Assembly (NCBI RefSeq): GCF_028994775.1
Contig: NZ_JAJQMN010000005.1
Location: 1-64,000 of the forward strand
DNA from: Promicromonospora iranensis
GTDB taxonomy: Bacteria; Actinomycetota; Actinomycetes; Actinomycetales; Cellulomonadaceae
DNA: 64,000 nt
Direction of reading: 5' to 3'
The position numbers were made by a program, and so were the translations under genes. Shown one piece after another: positions 58,500 through 64,000 of the stretch (position 1 is its first letter; the number at the start of each line of letters is the position of its first letter). Under the pieces are notes generated by a model. The model was not told the origin of the DNA. It made no database searches and worked only from the letters and a program-made list of their open reading frames with translations.

Positions 58500-59411
58500 T
58501 CAACCGCGCTTTGCAACGGTGTCGTTGACAATCTGCCACATCTCATAGTTCCCGCATTCCGCCGTGATCTCAGCCGTCTCCTGAGCCGCGGCGAAGAAGT
58601 CGTCGGCCAGCGGCGAGGTGCGTGATGCCGCCATCGCGATGAATACCTGGTCGGGCGCCAGGTCCGAGACGGGCACATAGCTGATGTCCGGACGTGAATA
58701 GAACACCGTCTCCGAACGCCCCACGAACGAGATGCCACGGCCGGCCGCGACGTGCTCGAGCTTCTCCTCCACCCCGCGTACCCGGAGGCCTGAGTCGGGG
58801 TGCGGTCGCCTGGTGGGCTGCGTGCTTGCGTCGGCATGCCAGACGAGCCGCTCGCCGGCCAGGTCGGCCTCGGTGACTTCCTCCTTGCCGGCCAACGGGT
58901 GACCGGTGGGCAGCGCCACCATGAGCGGCTCGGTGTAGAGGGGAGTCAGGCGCAGGCCCGTCTCGTCGATAGGTAGCCGCACATAGGCGACGTCGACGCG
59001 GCCGTCGAGCAGCATCGGGGCCTGGTCGTCCCATTCCATGCGCTGCACGTCCACGACTGCGTCGGGATGCTGGGCCTCGAACACCCGCGTCGCCGGGATG
59101 ACCGGGATGCCGGCGCGAAAGCCGACCACCAGCCGTTGGCCGCCGCGGGCGGTCGCGGAGACCCGGCGCCTGACTGCGTGGGCGGAGGCGAGCAGCGGTC
59201 CGGCGTCGTCCAGGAGCTGTCGGCCAGCGTCGGTCAGCGTGACGCCGTGGCTGTCCCTGGTGAACAGGGAGGCGCCGAGATCCTGTTCCAGCGCGCGGAT
59301 CTGGCGGCTGAGCGCTGGCTGGGCGATGTGCAGATCGTCGGCGGCGCGGCCGAAGTGCAGCCGGTCGGCGACGGCGACGAAGTAGCGCAGCTTGCGCAGG
59401 TCCAGATCCAT
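58500..59411 (-). CDS. LysR-family transcriptional regulator
   Basis: A 303-residue LTTR. HTH: 'LRKLRYFVAVADRLHFGRAA', 'DDLHIAQPALSRQIRALEQD', 'LGASLFTRDSHGVTLTDAGR'. The effector domain is of the CatM/BenM-like type ('QRLVVGFRAGIPVIPATRVF', 'YVRLPIDETGLRLTPLYTEP', 'HVAAGRGISFVGRSETVFY'). It is divergent from the run of oxidoreductase genes starting at 59631 and is the natural candidate to control them. The start ATG 59411 gives the expected LTTR N-terminus. Confidence 0.93.
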   Translation of the reverse strand: MDLDLRKLRYFVAVADRLHFGRAADDLHIAQPALSRQIRALEQDLGASLFTRDSHGVTLTDAGRQLLDDAGPLLASAHAVRRRVSATARGGQRLVVGFRAGIPVIPATRVFEAQHPDAVVDVQRMEWDDQAPMLLDGRVDVAYVRLPIDETGLRLTPLYTEPLMVALPTGHPLAGKEEVTEADLAGERLVWHADASTQPTRRPHPDSGLRVRGVEEKLEHVAAGRGISFVGRSETVFYSRPDISYVPVSDLAPDQVFIAMAASRTSPLADDFFAAAQETAEITAECGNYEMWQIVNDTVAKRG

Positions 59412-59549
59412 GGGGCCTCCCGGTCCGGCAATGCCCCCAAGGTATCACCACTGCTGAAACAGGTCTTGGACACCCACTCAGGCCGGTGGCATTGTTCATG
59501 AGGCCGGGAGAACTCGGTACAAGAATTCGGGATCGGCATCTGATAGCTG

Positions 59550-59587
59550 GGACCCAATCCAGCATGAGCGCGTCATTAATTGGGTCC
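59550..59587 (+). promoter_or_regulatory. Inverted repeat in the leader of the redox operon
   Basis: GGACCCAAT (59550-59558) and ATTGGGTCC (59579-59587) are exact 9-bp arms with a 20-nt centre, 44 nt before the SDR start. It could be a LysR site or a leader-RNA hairpin. Confidence 0.5.
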
Positions 59588-59630
59588 TTCCATGCCTTTT
59601 TCGGAAACCCGTCAATTCAAAGGAGTGGCC

Positions 59631-60365
59631 GTGGGAAAGCTCGATGGCAAGGTCGCGGTGATCACCGGTGGATCGACTGGCCTGGCGCTGGCCGGGGCCA
59701 AGCTGTTCGTCGAGGAAGGAGCATATGTCTTCATCCAGGCCCGGCGGCAAGAGGCGCTGGATGACGCCGTCAAGCTGATCGGCCGCAACGTGACCGCGGT
59801 CCAGGGTGACGCGTCCGATCTGGACGACCTGGAGCGCTTGTATGACACCGTCAAGCGGGAAAAGGGCTCGATCGACGTGCTGTGGGCCAGCGCCGGGTTC
59901 GGCGAGCCCGGCGTCCTCGGCGAGATCACGGAGGAGCAGTTCGAGCGCTCCTTCTCGCTCAATGTGCGCGGCACCTTGTTCACCGTGCAGAAGGCGCTTC
60001 CGCTGATCAATGACAACGGGTCGATCCTCATGACCGGATCGAACGCCTCTCTCGGCGCCTTTCCCGGCTGGAGCCTCTACGCGGGGAGCAAGGCCGTCCA
60101 GCAGGCCTGGGCACGCGTCTGGCTCAACGAGCTGCGGGACCGCAGGATCCGGGTCAACGTCCTGACTCCCGGCCAGGTCGGCACGGCCAAGCAGGAAGAG
60201 CTGTTCGACGAGGCAACGAGGGCCGCATTCGAGTCCCTCATCCCCCGCGGAACGATGGGCCGCCCCGAAGAGATCGCGACCGTCGCCCTGTTCCTCGCCT
60301 CCGACGACTCCAGCTACGTCAACGGCCTGGAACTGGTCGCCGACGGCGGCACGACCGCCATCTGA
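59631..60365 (+). CDS. SDR-family oxidoreductase with atypical cofactor loop
   Basis: A 244-residue SDR. The cofactor loop reads 'VITGGSTGLALAGAKLFVEE', so the third Gly of TGxxxGxG is Ala. The rest is normal: 'DVLWASAGFGEPG' in place of NNAG, Ser in 'ILMTGSNASLGAF', and Tyr/Lys in 'SLYAGSKAVQQ'. It ends 'LELVADGGTTAI'. GTG 59631 has AAAGGAG 6 nt upstream. It opens a run of co-directional oxidoreductase genes and resembles the SDR at 55107. Confidence 0.9.
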   Translation: MGKLDGKVAVITGGSTGLALAGAKLFVEEGAYVFIQARRQEALDDAVKLIGRNVTAVQGDASDLDDLERLYDTVKREKGSIDVLWASAGFGEPGVLGEITEEQFERSFSLNVRGTLFTVQKALPLINDNGSILMTGSNASLGAFPGWSLYAGSKAVQQAWARVWLNELRDRRIRVNVLTPGQVGTAKQEELFDEATRAAFESLIPRGTMGRPEEIATVALFLASDDSSYVNGLELVADGGTTAI

Positions 60366-60437
60366 TCGACACCCGAACGAGTCAGAACAGCGCCTGGACC
60401 ACAGGCGCCTCGAGAACACAAGAAGAGGTACAAGCTC

Positions 60438-61061
60438 ATGAGCAGCATCACCTTCATCGGTGCGGGGAACATGGCCCGCACGATCGGCACGCTCGCGGTG
60501 GCCGGCGGCAACACCGTCGAGATCATGGCGCGCAACCAGTCCAAGGCCGACGACCTGGCCAAGACGCTGGGCGGCGGCACCACGGCAGGTAAGTGGGGCG
60601 CCGTCCCGGCCGGAGACATCGTCATCACGGCCATGCTGTACGCCGGCGTCGTCTCGACCGTCGCCGAGTACGGAGACGCCCTCGCGGGCAAGACCATCGT
60701 CGACATCAGCAACCCGTTCAACGCTGCTTTCGACGGGTTGGCCCACAGCGAGCAGACCTCGATCGCGCAGGAGATCGCCAAGATCGCCCCGGCCGACGCC
60801 AAGGTCTTCAAGGCGTTCAACACCATCTTCCGTGGCGTCTTCGAGACTGGCCGGCCCGACGTCTTCTTCGCCGGCGACGACCCGCAGGCCAAGGCGGACG
60901 TGGCGGCCTTCATCAAGAGCCTCGGGCTGCGCCCGCTGGATGTCGGCGGCCTGAAGATGGCGCACTGGCTCGAAGGTGCGGGCGTGCTCACAGTCGGCCT
61001 CGCCGGCAACGGGATCGGCCACGGGAACTTCGCACTCAGCGTCAACGACTTCAGCGGCTGA
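60438..61061 (+). CDS. F420:NADP-oxidoreductase-like protein, copy 1
   Basis: A 207-residue Rossmann protein of the F420-dependent NADP reductase/NADP_oxidoreductase_F420 family. It begins 'SITFIGAGNMARTIGTLAVA', has the 2'-phosphate-binding region 'NTVEIMARNQSKADDLAKTL', 'VVSTVAEYGDALAGKTIVDI', 'SNPFN', 'KVFKAFNTIFRGVF' and ends near 'GLRPLDVGGLKMAHWLEGAG'. Classical members pass hydride between F420H2 and NADP+; short homologues like this one may be ferric reductases or unknown. A paralog lies at 62152 and the start of a third at 63926. Confidence 0.9.
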   Translation: MSSITFIGAGNMARTIGTLAVAGGNTVEIMARNQSKADDLAKTLGGGTTAGKWGAVPAGDIVITAMLYAGVVSTVAEYGDALAGKTIVDISNPFNAAFDGLAHSEQTSIAQEIAKIAPADAKVFKAFNTIFRGVFETGRPDVFFAGDDPQAKADVAAFIKSLGLRPLDVGGLKMAHWLEGAGVLTVGLAGNGIGHGNFALSVNDFSG

Positions 61062-61181
61062 CCCACCCGGGGCCGAACGGTCGCCGAGCTAGGCGCCGTC
61101 GGCTCCGGCTGGTTGCTGGACCACCGATTCTCATGTCGGAAATCAATAACGGCCAGATTTCGCCCGAGGAGGCCTATCACC

Positions 61182-62084
61182 ATGCAGCTCGGTTTCACGA
61201 TTCCCGTTGTCGGGCCCTCCGTCAGCGACGCTCCCGCCCTGAGCGCCTTCGTCCGCGGACTCGAGGACCTCGGTTACGACGCCCTCTGGGTCGGCGATCG
61301 CCTGGTCACGCCAGTTGATGTGGGCGACGACTACCTGGGCCGAGGCCCGCAGATGGCCCGCTCCTTCGATCCTGCACTGCTGCTGACCGTCGCCGCGGCG
61401 GCGACCAGCAGGGTGCGCCTGAACACCAGCACGCTCAGCACGTTCTACTACGAGCTGCCGCACCTGGCCCGGCAGCTGACCACGCTCGACGTGCTCAGCA
61501 ACGGCCGTCTCGGCGTGGGTGTGGGGCTGGGGTGGATGAAGCAGGAGTACGACGTGGCCCGCAACGCCGACTGGCAGCGGCGCGGCAAGATGCTCGACGA
61601 CACGCTGTCGTTCCTGCACGAGTGGTGGACGACCAGTCCCGTGTCCTGGGACAGCGAGTTCTTCACCATGACACCGGTCCATGTCGGCCTCCGCCCGGTC
61701 CAGGAGGGCGGGCCGCCCATCTGGATCGGCGGTGCCAGCGAGGCCGCGATGCGCCGAGTCGGCCGCAGCGGGGTCGGCTGGCTCGGAGTCGAAGGTCCGG
61801 CGCCCGCCGCGGCGGCCAGCACCCAGGACGAGGGCGCCGACCGGCTGTGGTCGATCGCGCGTCGATCGGCGGAGGACGCCGGCCGCGATCCTGACGCACT
61901 GAAGAAGGCCATGCGGATCAACCTCGATCCTGGCACGTCCGTCGACCTGGTCGCGGACCAGCTCAAGCGGTACGCCGACGCCGGTATTGACGAGGCGTAC
62001 TTCGACGCCTTCGCGATGTTCACCAGCCTTGACCAGCTGCTCGACTTCGGCGGCCAGGTGATCGAACGTACCGGCCGGTTGTGA
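61182..62084 (+). CDS. LLM-class (luciferase-like, F420/FMN-dependent) oxidoreductase
   Basis: A 300-residue bacterial-luciferase-like TIM barrel: 'LGFTIPVVGPSVSDAPALSA', 'FVRGLEDLGYDALWVGDRLV', 'RVRLNTSTLSTFYYELPHLA', 'RQLTTLDVLSNGRLGVGVGL', 'GWMKQEYDVARNADWQRRGK', 'GPPIWIGGASEAAMRRVGRS'. The 'GRLGVGVGLGW' phrase is typical of actinobacterial F420-dependent members. GAGGAGG lies 11 nt before ATG 61182. It sits between two F420:NADP-reductase-like genes, which could recycle its cofactor. Confidence 0.92.
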   Translation: MQLGFTIPVVGPSVSDAPALSAFVRGLEDLGYDALWVGDRLVTPVDVGDDYLGRGPQMARSFDPALLLTVAAAATSRVRLNTSTLSTFYYELPHLARQLTTLDVLSNGRLGVGVGLGWMKQEYDVARNADWQRRGKMLDDTLSFLHEWWTTSPVSWDSEFFTMTPVHVGLRPVQEGGPPIWIGGASEAAMRRVGRSGVGWLGVEGPAPAAAASTQDEGADRLWSIARRSAEDAGRDPDALKKAMRINLDPGTSVDLVADQLKRYADAGIDEAYFDAFAMFTSLDQLLDFGGQVIERTGRL

Positions 62085-62151
62085 CCGAAGAGACGATCGC
62101 CCAAGAAACGACCAACAACGGCATGACCACCCAAGGAAGAGAGCACTCACC

Positions 62152-62775
62152 ATGAGCAGCATCAGTTTCATCGGCATCGGGGGCATGGCCCACGCGATCG
62201 CCTCACGCGCGGTATCGGCCGGCCACTCCGTCGAGCTCATCGGCCGCGACCCCGCCAAGGCGAAGGGCCTGGCCGCCGAGCTCGGCGCCGGTGTCACGGC
62301 AGGGACCTTCGGCACCGTCCCTTCGGGCGACATCGTCGTCCTGGCGGTGCCGTACACCAGCGCTGTGCCGGTCGTCGCCCAGTACGGGGAGGCGCTGGCC
62401 GGCAAGGTCATCGTCGACATCTCCAACACCTTCAACGCGGACGCCACCGGGCTGCTCACTCCTGAAGGCACCTCCGGTGCGCAGGAGATCGCCAAGGCGG
62501 CCCCGGCGAGCGCGTACGTCGTGAAGGCGTTCAACACCGTCTTCGGTCACGTCCTGGTCCAGGAGCGTCCGTTGGACGTGTTCTTTGCCGGAGACGACGC
62601 GGGAGCCAAGGCCGCCGTGTCGGTGTTCATCGAGAGCCTCGGGCTGCGTCCCCTCGATGTCGGCGGCCTGGAGATGGCTCGCTGGCTGGAAGGGGTCGGG
62701 CCGCTGCTGATGGGCCTGGCCCGCAACGGCGCGGGGACCTTCGACGTCGCCCTCAGCGTCGACTTCCCCCGCTGA
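62152..62775 (+). CDS. F420:NADP-oxidoreductase-like protein, copy 2
   Basis: A 207-residue paralog of copy 1, same length, with 'SISFIGIGGMAHAIASRAVS', 'HSVELIGRDPAKAKGLAAEL', 'VVAQYGEALAGKVIVDISN', 'YVVKAFNTVFGHVL' and 'GLRPLDVGGLEMARWLEGVG'. The first glycine motif is GIGGMA rather than GAGNMA. It follows the LLM oxidoreductase by 67 nt. Its stop codon lies inside the first of three 15-bp tandem repeats. Confidence 0.9.
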   Translation: MSSISFIGIGGMAHAIASRAVSAGHSVELIGRDPAKAKGLAAELGAGVTAGTFGTVPSGDIVVLAVPYTSAVPVVAQYGEALAGKVIVDISNTFNADATGLLTPEGTSGAQEIAKAAPASAYVVKAFNTVFGHVLVQERPLDVFFAGDDAGAKAAVSVFIESLGLRPLDVGGLEMARWLEGVGPLLMGLARNGAGTFDVALSVDFPR

Positions 62776-62815
62776 GCCCACCCCGGCTGAGCCCACCCCG
62801 GCTGAGCCCACCCCG
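62771..62815. repeat. Three perfect 15-bp tandem repeats at a gene end
   Basis: GCTGAGCCCACCCCG occurs three times head to tail. The first unit contains the TGA stop of copy 2, and each later unit offers TGA again in its own phase. Slippage or unequal crossing over is the simplest origin. Confidence 0.92.
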
Positions 62816-62835
62816 CACTACCAACGCTTCCGCAG

Positions 62836-62897
62836 CACTCACCCCGCACCACTCACCCCGCACCACTCACCCCGCACCCTCACCCCGCACCACTCAC
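62836..62897. repeat. 14-bp tandem repeats upstream of an SDR gene
   Basis: CACTCACCCCGCAC occurs three times exactly, then once with one base missing, then as a 7-nt partial copy just before the ribosome binding site AAGGAG of the next gene (start 62911). The array is C/A-rich and lacks G on this strand almost entirely, so the leader RNA would be unstructured. Confidence 0.9.
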
Positions 62898-62910
62898 AAG
62901 GAGTAGTACC

Positions 62911-63855
62911 GTGCGCGTCTTCGTCACTGGCGGGACCGGCCATTCCGGTTCGTACATCATTCCCGAGCTCGTCACCGCCGGGCACGAGGTCACCGGCCTG
63001 GCTCGGTCGGAAGCGGCCGCGGCGGCGCTGTCCGCGCTGGGCGCGAAGGTACGCCGCGGCGACCTCCAGGACCTCGAGAGACTCAAAGAGGCCGCTGCGG
63101 ATTCCGACGGCGTTATCCACGTCGCGCACCGGCAGGACCTGCTCCCGTCCGGCGGGATCGACGCCGTGGCCGCCGCGGAGCTCCCGATCATGCTCGCGTA
63201 CGGCGAGGCTCTCGCCGGAACCGGAAAGCCCCTGGTCGCGGCGGGGAGCATCGGCTCGCCCGGGACCGGGAGGGACCTGGGCCGGCCGGGTACCGAGGAC
63301 GACCCGGCCCTTCCCGTCGGCGACGAGCACAAGGGCACCCTGCGGGCCCGTAACGTCGTAGAGGCCGCCATCATCGGACTTGCCGAGCAGAACGTGCGGT
63401 CCTCGGTCGTGCGGATCGCCAACATCGCGCACAGCACTACCGACCAGGCGGGTTTCCTCCCCAGCCTGATCGCGCTCGCGAAGGAGAGGGGCTTGGCCGG
63501 CTACCCCGGGGACGGCGAGAACCTGTGGAACGCCGTGCACGCCCGTGACGCCGCCTCCTTGTTCCGGCTGGCGCTGGAAAAGGGCCCGGCCGGCAGGTAC
63601 TGGCACGCGGTCGAGGACGGAGGCGTCCCGTTCCGCGAGATCGCCGAGGCCATCGGCAGCCGCCTGGGCGTGCCGGCCGTGAGCGTCCCCCTGGACGAGC
63701 TGATGCTGCCGGGGTACTTCGGGTTCCTCACGAACGTCGCCACGCAGAGCTACCCGACGTCCAACCTCATCACTCGCCGCACCCTCGGCTGGGAGCCGGC
63801 GCAGCCCCGCCTCCTCGACGATCTGGACAACGGTCACTACTTTCCCGCCACCTGA
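62911..63855 (+). CDS. Atypical (extended) SDR, NAD(P)-dependent epimerase-like
   Basis: A 314-residue protein beginning 'VFVTGGTGHSGSYIIPELVT' (TGGxGxxG), followed by 'HEVTGLARSEAAAAALSALG' and 'RRGDLQDLERLKEAAADSDG', as in NmrA/atypical SDRs. Active-site positions are less clear: 'LVAAGSIGSPG' for Ser, and 'RSSVVRIANIAHS' later. The C-terminal part 'AGRYWHAVEDGGVPFREIAE' and 'LGVPAVSVPLDELMLPGYFG' matches a family of actinobacterial 'SDR family oxidoreductase' with 'IGxRLGVPxxS'. GTG 62911 follows the 14-bp repeats and AAGGAG. Confidence 0.9.
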   Translation: MRVFVTGGTGHSGSYIIPELVTAGHEVTGLARSEAAAAALSALGAKVRRGDLQDLERLKEAAADSDGVIHVAHRQDLLPSGGIDAVAAAELPIMLAYGEALAGTGKPLVAAGSIGSPGTGRDLGRPGTEDDPALPVGDEHKGTLRARNVVEAAIIGLAEQNVRSSVVRIANIAHSTTDQAGFLPSLIALAKERGLAGYPGDGENLWNAVHARDAASLFRLALEKGPAGRYWHAVEDGGVPFREIAEAIGSRLGVPAVSVPLDELMLPGYFGFLTNVATQSYPTSNLITRRTLGWEPAQPRLLDDLDNGHYFPAT

Positions 63856-63925
63856 CAGCAGGAACCCCCACCGCAACGAGTCCGGCATGACAAGGACCAG
63901 GCCCTACTGGAAGGACACGAAGAAC

Positions 63926-64000
63926 ATGACGACCATAGGTTTCATCGGAAGCGGAAACCTCGGCGGCAACATCGCGCGGCTCGCCGTCGCGGCCGGCCAT
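63926..64000 (+). CDS. F420:NADP-oxidoreductase-like protein, copy 3 (partial, cut by window end)
   Basis: ATG 63926 with GAAGGAC upstream opens 'TTIGFIGSGNLGGNIARLAV' and 'AAGH' at the edge. The GxGNxG dinucleotide motif and spacing match copies 1 and 2, so a third family member follows. Only 25 codons are visible. Confidence 0.8.
   Translation, partial: MTTIGFIGSGNLGGNIARLAVAAGH

Noticed and set aside
1-64000. CRISPR array, tRNA, rRNA, transposase, integrase or phage genes
   Set aside because: None could be supported. The tandem arrays at 19741 and 62771-62897 lack spacers, and no recombinase motif was seen in any frame I could interpret.

Overview
The window is high-GC DNA with dense, mostly short transcription units and frequent 4-nt ATGA/GTGA overlaps. 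It has many MarR/TetR/ArsR/AraC/LysR regulators paired with oxidoreductases. Together with a large SLH-bearing GH26 mannanase, a secreted GH76-type mannanase, F420-type oxidoreductases and a barnase-like RNase, this points to a free-living actinobacterium. A Cellulomonadaceae/Promicromonosporaceae-type polysaccharide degrader is my best guess. No rRNA, tRNA, CRISPR array, integrase or transposase was recognised, so this looks like chromosomal accessory-rich DNA rather than a defined mobile element.

Layout. 0-3 kb: end of an ABC ATPase and its two-module FtsX permease. 3-5 kb: SDR-NTF2 operon divergent from a TetR gene, with a perfect operator between them. 4.9-5.9 kb: secreted barnase-type RNase with a barstar-type inhibitor. 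6-11 kb: truncated haemoglobin, MFS exporter, HAD phosphatase, VOC protein, methyltransferase and DHFR-like reductase. 11-14.6 kb: ArsR-like regulator, GH76 mannanase and a DUF2975/XRE pair. 14.7-18.6 kb: MarR regulator with aldo/keto reductase, Gfo/Idh protein and a metallo-beta-lactamase-fold protein. 18.7-20.1 kb: a protein of four tandem cold-shock domains and a DksA/TraR zinc-finger protein. 20.3-26.4 kb: two MFS pumps, a TetR repressor, an FAD monooxygenase and an MDR reductase, tied together by five copies of one operator. 27-30 kb: the SLH-GH26 mannanase. 30.4-37.6 kb: Atu4866 fusion protein, OsmC, lipoprotein peptidase, histidine kinase/response regulator and DUF899 protein.

38-53.5 kb is an unusual membrane-protein region. 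It has five CPBP (Abi/CAAX-type) intramembrane protease genes, two related small membrane proteins of the efflux/DedA-like type, LtrA, and several gene remnants: an isochorismatase-like hydrolase, a branched-chain amino acid binding protein, an alpha/beta hydrolase and an MDR reductase 5' end. A LysR-type divergent promoter occurs twice (40.7 and 49.8 kb), and a TetR operator occurs twice (52.2 and 53.3 kb).

54-64 kb: AraC/SDR pair, a truncated WYL regulator fused by overlap to a DinB-like gene, a DUF1003 protein, and then a LysR-controlled redox run. In that run SDRs and an LLM (F420/flavin) oxidoreductase alternate with three paralogous F420:NADP-reductase-like proteins, the last cut by the window end.

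Functions are inferred from motifs and family knowledge read by eye; no database search was run. Start codons were chosen from ribosome binding sites and overlaps and are often uncertain.
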